From: Lacticigenium naphthae DSM 19658
GTDB taxonomy: Bacteria; Bacillota; Bacilli; Lactobacillales; Carnobacteriaceae_A
Direction: 5' to 3'
Assembly: GCF_000425865.1 (NCBI RefSeq)
Contig: NZ_AUEG01000005.1
Location: 1 to 64,000 of the forward strand
DNA length: 64,000 bases
Below are positions 30,053 to 39,763 of this stretch, in pieces; within the stretch, counting starts at the first letter, position 1; each line of letters begins with the position of its first letter. Made by a program: the position numbers and the translations under genes. The notes beneath the pieces are model-generated. The model saw nothing but the letters and a program-made list of their open reading frames with translations, was not told the origin of the DNA and ran no database searches.

Positions 30053-30094
30053 ACAAAAAGAGGTTGAGCTAAGTAGCTCAACCTCTTTTTGTTT
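30053..30094 (-). terminator. terminator of the metNIQ operon
   Basis: AAAAAGAGGTTGAGCTA pairs with TAGCTCAACCTCTTTTT around a 2-base loop, just past the metQ stop. Confidence 0.92.
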
Positions 30095-30098
30095 ACCT

Positions 30099-30935
30099 TT
30101 ATTCACTAACGGGTACGACTGCGCCATCCCATTGTTCCAAAATAAAGTCTTGTGTTTCCTCAGAACGTAATACTTCTACCAATTTTACAATGCGTTCATC
30201 TTCTGCATCCTCAGAACGAACTGCCACGATATTTGCGTAGGGAGATGAACTGCTTTCCAAAGCGATCGCATCATCCAGTGGGCTTAAATCTTGGTCCACG
30301 GCGAAGTTTGAGTTGATGAAAATGACATCCCCTTCGTCTTGTTGGTATAAAGTCGTCAATAGAGCTGCATCGTACTCGTATTCAAATTGTAGATCGCGTT
30401 CGTTCTCAACGATATCATCAAAACTGGCATCTACTAGATCGACTGATTCATCCACTTTGATCAAGCCGGCTTCTTGTAGGATCCCCAGCACGCGGCCATG
30501 ATCAGCTACACTGCTACTAGCTAAAATAGTAGCTCCATCAGGCAAATCGCTCAAATTGGTGTGACGCTGAGAATAAGCACCCAGTGGTTCGATATGGATT
30601 GCACCAGCGTTGACAAAATCAAAATCATTTTCTTCTACCTGCGCCTCAAAGAATGGAATGTGCTGGAAATAGTTGGCATCGATATCGCCATCGCTTAAAG
30701 CCATGTTGGGAATAATATAATCGTTGTACGTCTCGATTTCTAGCTCAATGCCTTCTTCAGCTAAAACAGGCGCCACGAATTCTAGAATTTCCGCATGCGG
30801 TACATTTGTTGCTCCGACAGTCAACACTTGATTCTCTTCTGTTTCTGTGGCTGCCTCATCCCCAGAATCGCTATTTCCACAAGCACCCAATACCAATACT
30901 GTACTCAAAAACGTTACCCCTACCAATTTTTTCAT
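30099..30935 (-). CDS. metQ: methionine ABC transporter substrate-binding lipoprotein MetQ
   Basis: 278 aa. Lipoprotein signal with lipobox VLGAC about residue 20; mature part starts with an acidic linker. NlpA family features: LTVGATNVPHAEILEFVAPVLAEEGIELEIETYNDY-like opening, NMALSDGDIDANYFQHIPFFE, and FINSNFAVDQDLSPLDDAIALE. It binds methionine outside the membrane and hands it to MetI. The second of two adjacent ATG codons is better spaced from GGGGG. Last gene of metNIQ. Confidence 0.94.
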   Translation of the reverse strand: MKKLVGVTFLSTVLVLGACGNSDSGDEAATETEENQVLTVGATNVPHAEILEFVAPVLAEEGIELEIETYNDYIIPNMALSDGDIDANYFQHIPFFEAQVEENDFDFVNAGAIHIEPLGAYSQRHTNLSDLPDGATILASSSVADHGRVLGILQEAGLIKVDESVDLVDASFDDIVENERDLQFEYEYDAALLTTLYQQDEGDVIFINSNFAVDQDLSPLDDAIALESSSSPYANIVAVRSEDAEDERIVKLVEVLRSEETQDFILEQWDGAVVPVSE

Positions 30936-30962
30936 CATTTTTCCCCCTATATATCTAATTGA

Positions 30963-31670
30963 TTATCTTTTATCTATTTTATTTACGACAATATCTCCAA
31001 CAAATTGTATAGCAAATACTATGAGTAAAATGACCACCGTTGCTACTAATGTGACGGTCGCCTGGTTGCGTTGGAACCCTTCTAGATAAGCAAGATTTCC
31101 CAAACCACCTGCCCCGATCACTCCTGCCATAGCTGTGTAGCCAACTAATGAAATGGCCGTGACCGTTATTCCCGAAACAATCGATGGTAAACTTTCCGGA
31201 ATATATACTTTCCAAATCATTTCCCATTTGGATGCCCCCATCGCTTCAGCCGCCTCGATGACCCCTTTATCGATCTCGCGTAGGCCCGTTTCAACCAGTC
31301 GACCATAAAACGGAGCTGCCGAAAGGATCAATGCCGGCAAACCTGCAGTGGGCCCGGTCATGCTATCTAATATAGCTTTCGTAAACGGGATCAACAACAC
31401 GATCAATATCAAAAACGGTATGGATCGGAATACATTTACAAAAAAGGAAACAACTTTATACGATCCTCGCGCCCATAACGACTCTTTCCCACGTGATTCG
31501 AATAATAGCAATCCGATCAATATACCTAAAATAAATACCGCACTAACGGAAAACGCCGTCATATAAATGGTTTCTTGGGTTGCTTCCCAAACTTTCGGCC
31601 AGCGCACTTCTGTGAAGTCTGTATAATCTGCCAGCACGCTTAGGATCATTCCATTATTGAAGGGCATCAT
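30963..31670 (-). CDS. metI: methionine ABC transporter permease MetI
   Basis: 235 aa. Five or six transmembrane helices; MetI-type N-terminus ETIYMTAFSVSAVFILGILIGLLLF, RSIPFLILIVLLIPF, and the EAA loop EAAEAMGASKWEMIWKVYIPESLP that docks on MetN. It overlaps metN by 17 bp and has GGAGG 6 bp ahead of its start. Confidence 0.95.
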   Translation of the reverse strand: MMPFNNGMILSVLADYTDFTEVRWPKVWEATQETIYMTAFSVSAVFILGILIGLLLFESRGKESLWARGSYKVVSFFVNVFRSIPFLILIVLLIPFTKAILDSMTGPTAGLPALILSAAPFYGRLVETGLREIDKGVIEAAEAMGASKWEMIWKVYIPESLPSIVSGITVTAISLVGYTAMAGVIGAGGLGNLAYLEGFQRNQATVTLVATVVILLIVFAIQFVGDIVVNKIDKR

Positions 31671-32691
31671 TCAACACCTCCACTTCTACTCGGTAAACCC
31701 TAAACTCTTTGATAGCTTCTTCTACTGCAGCTTCTTCTCCCAATAACTGGATCGTCAAGGTTCCGATCGGTGTTTCTTGGGTCGATTGCATACTTCCTTG
31801 AATAATATTGACGTCTACATTAAATGATCGGCTCACATGAGAAATCACAGGTGCTTGCGCGCTACCTCCATGGAACAATAACCGGATCAATTTTCCTTCA
31901 GGATAGGTTTTAAGTAATTCGCGTAAAACTTCATCCGTATCTTCACTATCCGGATCGGAGTCTTGCCGGATGAACCGTTTTGTTGTGGGATGGGCCGGGT
32001 GTTTGAACAAGGACAGTACCTCTCCTTCTTCCACGACTTTGCCTCCATCCATCACAGCCATCCGGTGACAAATTTTTCTGACCACATGCATCTCATGCGT
32101 GATCATGACGATCGTTAGATTCATCTTTTTATTGATCGAAACCAACAAATCCAATACATCATCGGTCGTCTGGGGGTCTAAGGCACTTGTAGCTTCATCA
32201 CACAACAATACTTGTGGTTCATTCGCCAAGGCTCTCGCGATCCCCACACGCTGCTTTTGCCCACCGGAGAGTTGTGCTGGGTATGCGTCTTCTCTTCCCT
32301 GCAATCCCACTAATTCAATCAGTTCTTTTGCTCTTTTGATCCGTTCTGTTTTTTCCACTTTCGCGATTTCTAGTGGAAAACAAATATTTTCTAGAACAGT
32401 TCGACTCCAGAGTAAATTGAAATGCTGGAAAATCATGCCGATGGCTCGTCTCTCTTTCCGTAATGCTTGTCCGCTCATTGTGGAGATGATTTTATCATTC
32501 AACGTGACTGTCCCGCTTGTCGGTTTTTCCAACCCATTTAGCATTCGGACCAAGGTACTTTTACCTGCACCGGAGTATCCGACGATGCCGAAAATTTCAC
32601 CTGACTGGATCGTTAAATTGACAGCATCGACCGCTTTGACCGCTTTGTTTTTACCAGTAAATTCCTTTGACACATCTTTTAAAGTGATCAT
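31654..32691 (-). CDS. metN: methionine ABC transporter ATP-binding protein MetN
   Basis: 345 aa, the usual length. Walker A GYSGAGKSTLVRMLNG, Q-loop MIFQHFNLL, signature LSGGQKQRVGIARAL, Walker B VLLCDEATSALDP, H-loop MITHEM, plus the C-terminal NIL regulatory domain (about residues 260-345, LLFHGGSAQAPVISHVSR...) that senses methionine. ATG 32691 has AGAGAGG 9 bp ahead. The open frame continues upstream into the T-box leader but this is not coding. Confidence 0.95.
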   Translation of the reverse strand: MITLKDVSKEFTGKNKAVKAVDAVNLTIQSGEIFGIVGYSGAGKSTLVRMLNGLEKPTSGTVTLNDKIISTMSGQALRKERRAIGMIFQHFNLLWSRTVLENICFPLEIAKVEKTERIKRAKELIELVGLQGREDAYPAQLSGGQKQRVGIARALANEPQVLLCDEATSALDPQTTDDVLDLLVSINKKMNLTIVMITHEMHVVRKICHRMAVMDGGKVVEEGEVLSLFKHPAHPTTKRFIRQDSDPDSEDTDEVLRELLKTYPEGKLIRLLFHGGSAQAPVISHVSRSFNVDVNIIQGSMQSTQETPIGTLTIQLLGEEAAVEEAIKEFRVYRVEVEVLNDALQ

Positions 32692-32721
32692 CCTGTCCAT
32701 CCTCTCTGAAAATTTGGGTAT

Positions 32722-33032
32722 AAAAAAAGTCCTTTTCAAGTCTATCAACTTAAAAAGGACGAAAGAGGTCTTCCGTGGTTCCACCTTTGTTCGTTGTCTT
32801 ATCGCTAAAACAACCTCACCCAGTACTTGAACACAAAGTGTATTCGCATACTGCGGCACGTTATCGGGTGCAACCGGGAGGAGTTTGTGTTTCCATTCAC
32901 TCATCCTGCTCAAAGACCATCTTCCATTTTGATTGTAATACTTCATTTCACCACACTGAAGCTCTCTTTGATTACCCTCTAAAATGTACTCTTCTTTTCA
33001 ACGCTCATTGTATTTTAATGTTTGTTTAATGT
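32722..33032 (-). ncRNA. T-box leader of metNIQ
   Basis: The conserved T-box sequence GGTGGAACCACG is found on the minus strand (complement of 32774-32785). Downstream is the terminator: GTCCTTTTTAAGT pairing with ACTTGAAAAGGAC followed by seven Ts (complement of 32722-32760). Upstream is the long Stem I region. The amino acid is inferred to be methionine from the genes it controls; ATG triplets are present in Stem I but I cannot place the specifier loop with certainty. Uncharged tRNA would let transcription continue. Confidence 0.92.
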
Positions 33033-33038
33033 GAATGT

Positions 33039-33068
33039 AGTTTAGCAAATCTTTGAATCACTTGTCAA
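33039..33068 (-). promoter_or_regulatory. promoter of the metNIQ T-box transcript
   Basis: TTGACA (complement of 33063-33068), 18-bp spacer, TAAACT (complement of 33039-33044). Confidence 0.7.
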
Positions 33069-33115
33069 CTACTTTTTTTAGAATAATCATTTCTTTTTGG
33101 ACCGCTTCGTTTTCC

Positions 33116-33481
33116 CTACACTTCAATGGCTGGCATCTCATCTTGTAATGCTTCAAAATCAGCATCCACCACTTCAGTTAATTCCATGATCCAATTATTT
33201 TCTGGTTCTGGATCATTCAGTAATTCCGGATTATCCAGGACCTCTTTATGCACACGAATGACCTTCCCAGAAACTGGGGCAGTCAGTTCTGTAACAGCTT
33301 TGGCTCCTTCAACACCCATGATCGTTTCATTGGCAGTAATGGTTTCTCGTTCATGAGGCAACTCCGCAAACATGACCTCTCCGATATCATCTTGTGCCTT
33401 AGGGGAAAGACCGATAACGACAGTTCCGCCTCTTTTCTCAACCCATAACCCACTTCTTGTAAATTTTTTATTCTCTGACAC
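33116..33481 (-). CDS. gcvH: glycine cleavage H-like (lipoyl carrier) protein
   Basis: 121 aa. The biotinyl/lipoyl domain with the lipoyl-lysine in VEGAKAVTELTAPVSGKVI, and the GEVMFAELPHERE part of GcvH. No gcvT or gcvP gene is close, so it may serve as a stand-alone lipoyl or octanoyl relay, as in several Firmicutes. The start is GTG 33481 with AAGGAG 9 bp upstream. It follows the Spx/ArsC-like gene by 15 bp and rodA, suggesting an operon with no obvious functional link. Confidence 0.9.
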   Translation of the reverse strand: MSENKKFTRSGLWVEKRGGTVVIGLSPKAQDDIGEVMFAELPHERETITANETIMGVEGAKAVTELTAPVSGKVIRVHKEVLDNPELLNDPEPENNWIMELTEVVDADFEALQDEMPAIEV

Positions 33482-33495
33482 AGCACGCCACTCCT

Positions 33496-33852
33496 TTATT
33501 TCTTCCAGTTTTTTTCGTATTCCGTTTCTTTAAATCCAATTGTGATTTTATCCTCTTCAACAGCTAACGGTCGTTTGATCAACATTCCATCGCTGCTTAG
33601 CCATTCAGCTGCTTCTTCTTTTGACATTGTCGGAAGTTTTTCTTTTAAATTCAATTTCCGATAAGCTTGTCCACTTGTATTGAAGAAAGCTTTCACTGGT
33701 TTATCTGTTTTGTCGAAATAAGTAAGTAGCTCCTCTTTAGTTGGAGCCGTTTCTTTTAACGACACGAATGTATAGGCCTGATTTTCTTGTTCCAGCCATT
33801 GTTTGGCTTTTTTGCATGTCGTACAGGTAGGATGACAATAGAAAGTAATCAT
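33496..33852 (-). CDS. Spx/ArsC-family (YusI/YffB-like) protein
   Basis: 118 aa thioredoxin-fold protein. N-terminal HPTCTTCKKAKQWLE holds the CTTC redox motif; RPLAVEEDKITIGF contains the family RP-L-x-V ending. ArsC-type arsenate reductase and Spx-like functions are both possible; the short form matches the YusI/YffB group of unknown role. ATG 33852 has AAAGGAGG ahead. Confidence 0.85.
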   Translation of the reverse strand: MITFYCHPTCTTCKKAKQWLEQENQAYTFVSLKETAPTKEELLTYFDKTDKPVKAFFNTSGQAYRKLNLKEKLPTMSKEEAAEWLSSDGMLIKRPLAVEEDKITIGFKETEYEKNWKK

Positions 33853-33869
33853 ACATTTCCTCCTTTTTA

Positions 33870-35045
33870 TCAATGGAAGTCTTCACCGTCTCCAGAAAAC
33901 ATGTAACTCTTATAATGATACCGCATGGACATAACCAATCCTATCCCCATCATATTTCCAAGTAAAGAAGAACCGCCTTGGGAAATGAACGGTAAAGGGA
34001 TCCCGGTCAAAGGAAGCAAACCAATATTCATGCCAATATTTTCTAGCACGTGAAAAGCGATCATCATAATGACTCCTGTTGCAATATAGCTATAAAACTC
34101 ATTTTTGGTTTGAAACACAACATTGATCATCTGATAGATCAATAAAAAGTACAAGAAAATCAGGAATGCTCCACCTAAGAATCCAAAGTTTTCTGCAATT
34201 GTTGTGAATATCATATCTGACTCTCTGACCGGCACATAAACTTCAGAAACACCGAACCCTTTTCCAAAAACTTGCCCTGAACCAATCGATTTGATTGCTT
34301 GCATCAATTGGTACGAAGCATTGGATGCATCGTGATACGGATCTATCCAAGAATCTATCCGCGCAAACTGGTACGGTTTGAATCCAAACTGCAGCAACAA
34401 TTCACGATTGTAGACTACCAGAACGAGCAGTCCCACTGCGAAGGTAGCTCCGGTAAGGAAGATGGGCAATAATATTTTCCATTGGATCCCAGAAATCAAA
34501 ATGATGCCCACCATAATCGCTAAATAAACCAAAGTGGTCCCTAAGTCATTTTGCATAAGAACAAGGCCAATCATGGGTGCTGATAGCAATACGATTTTCC
34601 CAAGCAGCAACCAGTCACTCTGGGTTTCGTGTTTTGTATAATGGCTATTGTGCATCGTTACGATGCGGGCAAGTTCCAGAATATAGGCAATTTTGACGAC
34701 TTCTGAGGGCTGAAACGTCAGTGGACCAATTTTAAACCAACTGCGTGCTCCCGTTCGTAAAGCCGTGGGGCGATCATAAAATAACAAGACGAGGATCAGC
34801 AACAGTACTCCTCCTGCATACGCATAGGGAGCTAATTTCCATAATTGTTCCGAATCGAACTGCATGATCACAAATACCGCAACAGCTCCTACAATATACC
34901 AGGCGACTTGCATGATCGTTGCCCGAAGACTCCCCGTATCCATTAAATAAGTCGTTGAATAAATAGTCGCGACACTCATCAAACCAAGCAGTAAAACCGA
35001 TAAAATGATGCCATAGTCTATTTTTGATTGTTTTTCATTGTTCAT
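33870..35045 (-). CDS. rodA: FtsW/RodA/SpoVE-family peptidoglycan polymerase
   Basis: 391 aa, ten predicted helices (SEDS glycosyltransferase). ARSWFKIGPLTFQPSEVVKIAYI is the conserved loop, NDLGTTLVYLAIM holds the TLVYL block, YQLMQAIKSIGSGQVFGKG and GIPLPFISQGGSSLLGNMMGIGLV are the SEDS C-terminal motifs. The protein polymerises peptidoglycan glycan strands with its class B PBP. RodA or FtsW cannot be told apart without phylogeny; the lack of division genes nearby makes RodA likelier. Confidence 0.88.
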   Translation of the reverse strand: MNNEKQSKIDYGIILSVLLLGLMSVATIYSTTYLMDTGSLRATIMQVAWYIVGAVAVFVIMQFDSEQLWKLAPYAYAGGVLLLILVLLFYDRPTALRTGARSWFKIGPLTFQPSEVVKIAYILELARIVTMHNSHYTKHETQSDWLLLGKIVLLSAPMIGLVLMQNDLGTTLVYLAIMVGIILISGIQWKILLPIFLTGATFAVGLLVLVVYNRELLLQFGFKPYQFARIDSWIDPYHDASNASYQLMQAIKSIGSGQVFGKGFGVSEVYVPVRESDMIFTTIAENFGFLGGAFLIFLYFLLIYQMINVVFQTKNEFYSYIATGVIMMIAFHVLENIGMNIGLLPLTGIPLPFISQGGSSLLGNMMGIGLVMSMRYHYKSYMFSGDGEDFH

Positions 35046-35401
35046 CCTTTTACTCCTTCAAATATAAAGCTATCCGTTCCCTATTCTAGCATAAAGTACA
35101 CTCTGAGTAATTATATAAGAAACGCCCGGAAATCGAAAGCCTGTTTCGCAATCTTCCAGAAAAAGTCCCCTTTTTTGTTGTCAGTCAAAACGATCCCGCC
35201 CATTTCTTAGATTTTTTTGAAGCTCTGCAATGAAATCTTTCTTCCAGACTTAAGACAATAAGTTTAGCTATTTCAGCAGCTTTTACATTGCCTCCTACGT
35301 GCTTTTTTCAACCTATTTAAGTTAGTGAATTGAACGAAAAAACCGTGAATCAAGAGCGCTTCTCTTGGTCCACAGTTTCAATACACTTTTCACGTCTCAC
35401 C
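35046..35401. other. 356-bp intergenic region
   Basis: Between rodA (start) and the P-type ATPase pseudogene (stop). A hairpin at about 35338-35378 (AACCGTG...CAAGAG with CTCTTG...CACAGTT) may be the ATPase terminator. The rest shows no gene or RNA that I recognise. Confidence 0.45.
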
Positions 35402-38065
35402 TTATTTATTTCGTCTTATTCGACTGATCGTTTTTTCGATTTCTACAAGTATGAACAGCACTGACCCTATTCCAAATGGGATGCTCCATAATTGCCACTC
35501 TACTGCTTCTGTTTTAAATATCGTCTGCATGAAAGGCACATACGTCAAGAAGAGTTGCAATAGAATCAACGTGAACGAAACAGCGAATGCAATTTTGTTA
35601 TCAAAGAATCCTTTTTTAAATGCAAACCCGTTTTGCGCACGGATATTGAACATATAAAACATGTCTGCGATCGCAATACTATTCACCGTTACCGTGCTTG
35701 CAACAAGGACACTGTAGCCATTGTTTATGAGCCAATAATTAGCAAAAACACTGGCTCCTGCTAAAAATATAGCGACATAAACTAAGCGAAATACTTCGTA
35801 GCTATCGACTAAGCCCGTTTCTTTCGGACGCGGGGGTCGGTTCATTATATCTGGATCTGCAGGTTCATAAACAAATGCAAAGGAAAGCGTGATAGCCGTC
35901 ACCATATTGATCCATAAAATTTGAACCGGTCGCATCGGCATCGTTAACCCTAAAAGGATACTGATAAATACGATCAGTCCTAATCCATAACTTGTTGGAA
36001 GCAAGAAATCGATCGATTTTTTAATATTCGCATACACCCGCCTGCCTTCGCGGACGGCATTTATGATCGTTTCAAAATCATCATCCGTCAACACCATATC
36101 TGCGGCATCTTAGGCAGTTTCGGTTCCTTTTATTCCCATTGAGACCCCAATATCTGCTTTTTTCAATGCGGGGGCATCATTCACACCATCACCCGTCATC
36201 GAAATCGTCATGCCTATTTCTTGAAGTGCCGTGACGATTTGAAGCTTATTATCCGGACTCATACGGGCAAATACATTGTGTGTTTTTACAGCTTCTCTCA
36301 CTTCTTCTTCACTCATCTGGTCCAGCTGTTGCCCACTTAAAGCTCCTTCTCCGTTGGTCAATCCAATTTGTTTCCCAATAGACACTGCAGTGTCTGGATG
36401 ATCACCTGTAATCATTTTGATTGTGATCCCTGCCTGTTTAGCTTGTTGGACTGCATCGATGACCGCTTCTCTTGGAGGATCGATGATCCCAGCCAATCCG
36501 ATGAATTCAACTCCCGATTCAACATCTTCAATTTCTAAAGATTCCTCATCAGGATCAACTTCCTTACATGCCACACCAATGACACGCTCTCCTTTAGCTG
36601 TCATTTTAGCCATTCTTTCTTGCCAGATGTCACGATCAAAATCGCTCTCTTGTTTTTCTGCTAGAGAGAAAAGTTTATCGGGTGCCCCTTTCAAGAAGAT
36701 TTGTCGTTTTCCATCGTCCCATTCGATCAAACGTGCAACAAAATTGTAGTCTGTGTCAAAAGGAATCGTATCGATCGTTTGAAAATCCTGCTTATCTTTG
36801 TCAACTTTTTTAGCCAACGTCAGAAAGCAAGCATCCGTGGGCTCTCCGTTGATTATCCATTTCCCGTCCTCTTGTGAGAGACTAGAGTCGTTGGCTATCT
36901 GTCCACCCCGAATCAATTTATCCAAATCAGGGTGTTCGTCTAATGATACCTCTTTCCCATCCAATTCGATCGTTCCTTCTGGCGCATAGCCTCTACCTGT
37001 GACTTTGTAAGTATGCTCAGTCGTCATAATATCTTGGACGGTCATTTCGTTTTTTGTGAGGGTCCCCGTTTTATCAGTATTGATGACATTGACAGCACCC
37101 AATGTTTCGACAGAAGGCAAACTTTTTACGATCGCATGTTCTTTAGCCATTTTTTGGACTCCAATAGCCATCGTCATCGACAGGATCGCTGGTAACCCTT
37201 CAGGAATAGTCCCTACGACCATCGTAATGACAGCAAGGAACAATTCACCTTGTTCGTAATCGCGAAAGAAATAAGCAAATGCAAATAGAAAAACGCCTAG
37301 AATGATCACGGCAATGGAATTCATTTTGGCCACTTTATCGGTTTGTTTCATCAAAGGTGTCTTCGTTTCCCTTACTTCCGCCATCGATTCGCTGATCTGG
37401 CCGATCTGTATTTGGTCGCCTATTTCGACAACGATCCCTAACCCGTTTCCTTTGGTCACATTCGTGGATGAAAAAGCCATATTCGTACGATCCCCTAAAA
37501 CGGTATCCTTTGCTACTGCCTCCGTTTGTTTTTCGACAGATTCCGATTCCCCCGTCAGAGAAGATTCTTGAATTCTCAAATTCCCCGACTGAACGATACG
37601 CAAATCTGCCGGGACACTGTCCCCGGCTTCTAGGTAAATAAGATCACCTGGCACGATGGTTTCAGCTTCTACATCCATTCGCTTCCCTTCGCGGATGACA
37701 GTTGCATCAATGGACAGCATATTTTGAATGCTTTTGAGCGCTTCTTCTGCTTTACTTTCCTGAAAGAAACCAATCAATGCATTGGCAAAAATCACAACGA
37801 TAATAACCGCTGCATCAATGTATTGCCCCAATAATAAAGTGATGACTGCCGAAGCGATCAGAATATAAATAACACCACTTCGAAATTGTTTGAGGAATTT
37901 CATCCATTTCGATTCGGTATCTTTTTCAGTTAGTTTATTTTTTCCGTAATGTTCCAATCTCTGTTTAGCTTCACTAGATGACAACCCCTCTTTTTGATCG
38001 GTTCCCAACTTTTCTATTACCTCTCCGGTTTCTTCATTGAACCATTTTGTTTTTTTCTGACTCAT
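35402..38065 (-). pseudogene. cation-transporting P-type ATPase, interrupted by one in-frame TAA
   Basis: 888 codons in a single frame, with a TAA at codon 652 (complement of 36110-36112). The pump is otherwise complete: cytoplasmic SSLTGESE, PEGLPAILSMTMAIG in helix M4, phosphorylation site INTDKTGTLTKNE, MITGDHPDTA, and TGDGVNDAPALKKADIGVSMG. The stop replaces a residue in the conserved block GTETA-x-DAADMVLTDDDF, where AAA (Lys) is usual, so AAA to TAA is the likely change. Helices M5-M10 (35402-36109) are intact and start with an ATG without a ribosome binding site. P2A-type Ca2+ or related cation pump; a sequencing error is possible. Confidence 0.85.
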
Positions 38066-38181
38066 CTCTTTTCCCCCATTTTTCGATCCGCTATTTCCTT
38101 CGACCTGTTCCGATTTCCTGTTTGTTGTGTCCAGTATACTGGCTGTAATTTTCTAGTGCAAACTATACACTTAGAGTAAAT

Positions 38182-38214
38182 AAAAAGACTGAAACAATTG
38201 TTTCAGTCTTTTTG
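38182..38214 (-). terminator. terminator after the YihY gene
   Basis: AAAAAGACTGAAAC pairs with GTTTCAGTCTTTTT around AATT, just past the YihY-family stop. Confidence 0.9.
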
Positions 38215-38215
38215 C

Positions 38216-39223
38216 TTACTCCTCATTTGTTGCTTCTCGTTCTCTTTCTTTCAAACTATTTACTTTAGTCAGTTTGCGTTGCAGTAAATATGTCTGGTCT
38301 TTTGGATACATTTCTTGTCCAGATTCTTCTACTTCCTGTTTTCTCTGCTGACGCTGATTGAATGTGACTGTCGAGTCTCCTGTTTTCCATTCAAAGTGAA
38401 TCGTGTTGACTACAGCACCTAGCAATACTATTATGCTCGATAAATATAAAAAGAGCATGAGCGCAATGAAGGTTCCAAATGTCGCATTTGTTACAGCGTC
38501 TCCTCCAACGAAGTGAAGATAAACAGAAAATAGTTCGGATAACAATATCCACCCTACAGTTGCAAATACTGCACCTGGCAAGGCATATTTTATTTTCAAG
38601 TGATGAGAAGGCACAAAGTTATATACAAGTGTAAAAAGTACAATCAATATAACAAGTAGGACAAACCATTTTAAGGATAAAATTTGTTCGATCAACGGAA
38701 AATTTATTCCGATCAAATTTTCTACAAACCCTAAAATAGCTTCACCAAAAATAAAGACACCGATGACAATAGCAACGGCTAAGAAAATTAGCCCCATAAT
38801 AAGAAAGGACATTGCCCGAGCCAACAAGAAATTGTTGGTTTCTTTTGCTCCATATACTTGGTTGAGGACGCGTTTAGTAATGCTGATAATTTTACTAGCA
38901 GACCAAAACGAAGTTACTAAACCAATGGAAATAGCCCCCCCACTCCCACTCTCTAAGTAATTGAGAAGGATGGGTTCCAATACATTGTAAATGTCTCCTG
39001 GCAAGGCTGCCTGTAAGTAAGGAAGAACTTCCCCTGGGTCGATTGGAAAAAATGGAATAATATTGGCTACGACCAGTAAGATCGGAAATAATGAGAGCAA
39101 AATGAAATAGGCCATTTCTGCTGCATTCTGTGTTACTGCAGCACGAGTGAAACTTGCCTGCGAAATTTTAATAAACCGAACTGCCTTATCTTTTTTTGAC
39201 TGTGTCATTTGCTGTTCAACCAT
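38216..39223 (-). CDS. YihY/BrkB-family membrane protein
   Basis: 335 aa, six hydrophobic segments. AAVTQNAAEMAYFILLSLFPILLVVANIIPF is the hallmark start of the YihY/virulence-factor BrkB family; LVTSFWSASKIISITKRVLNQVYG and SVYLHFVGGDAVTNATFGTFIALMLFLYLSSIIVLLGAVVN follow. The function is unproven; the family was once mislabelled ribonuclease BN. The start is ambiguous among ATGs at 39250, 39238 and 39223; 39223 has GATGGGATG ahead. Confidence 0.85.
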   Translation of the reverse strand: MVEQQMTQSKKDKAVRFIKISQASFTRAAVTQNAAEMAYFILLSLFPILLVVANIIPFFPIDPGEVLPYLQAALPGDIYNVLEPILLNYLESGSGGAISIGLVTSFWSASKIISITKRVLNQVYGAKETNNFLLARAMSFLIMGLIFLAVAIVIGVFIFGEAILGFVENLIGINFPLIEQILSLKWFVLLVILIVLFTLVYNFVPSHHLKIKYALPGAVFATVGWILLSELFSVYLHFVGGDAVTNATFGTFIALMLFLYLSSIIVLLGAVVNTIHFEWKTGDSTVTFNQRQQRKQEVEESGQEMYPKDQTYLLQRKLTKVNSLKEREREATNEE

Positions 39224-39432
39224 TGCTTCACATCCCATCACCCTTTTCATTTACTATACCATAGAGCTTAAAAAGGATGAAAACGAACGGATTCAAAAAT
39301 AGACCGTAGTAAGTAGCAAGTGGGCATCTCTTTTGTCTGTGCCGGATTCTTTACTTGAACCAAATAGGAACAAGGTTCATTTTTAAAGATTAAGCATTGC
39401 ACACCTCAATCTTCTAGAGGACACTTTAACTA

Positions 39433-39473
39433 TCTAAAAAAAGAGACTGAAAGTTTCCTTTCAATCCCTTTAA
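39433..39473 (-). terminator. terminator after the DUF2969 gene
   Basis: GGGATTGAAAGG pairs imperfectly with CTTTCAGTCTC, followed on the minus strand by seven Ts. Confidence 0.8.
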
Positions 39474-39485
39474 ATAATCATACGA

Positions 39486-39719
39486 TTATTGATGCAAGTT
39501 ATAATTCATTACAATTTGATGCACAGCTTCTTCGACAGTTGAATAACTCGCCTTTTTCCCAGATGGAAAAATAGCCTCTGCCATCTTATCTGTTTCTTGG
39601 TGTACAAGACCGATCGATTGACCTTTGATTTCAATAGATAATTCTGTTACTTCTTCTGAATTCATTTTTGTTTCAACAATTTCGATTTCATTTTCGGATT
39701 TTTTATTTCTACGTCCCAT
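39486..39719 (-). CDS. DUF2969-family protein
   Basis: 77 aa, basic N-terminus MGRRNKKSENEIEI, then IEIKGQSIGLVHQETDKMAEAIFPSGKKASYSTVEEAVHQIVMNYNLHQ. This matches the small DUF2969 proteins of Lactobacillales. AGAGGAG precedes ATG 39719. Function unknown. It lies 45 bp beyond the Na/Pi transporter gene and is probably cotranscribed. Confidence 0.8.
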   Translation of the reverse strand: MGRRNKKSENEIEIVETKMNSEEVTELSIEIKGQSIGLVHQETDKMAEAIFPSGKKASYSTVEEAVHQIVMNYNLHQ

Positions 39720-39763
39720 TCTTTTCTCCTCTATTCTTTTAATCATTTTTTCCTGTTTTCTTG

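Noticed and set aside
32692-32946. Longer MetN with an 85-residue N-terminal extension
   Set aside because: The extension is the T-box leader read as protein; MetN is full length from 32691.
36098-36112. Programmed readthrough of the ATPase TAA
   Set aside because: No known readthrough signal or selenocysteine-like structure was noticed, and the site replaces a common Lys codon by one base change; mutation or error is simpler.
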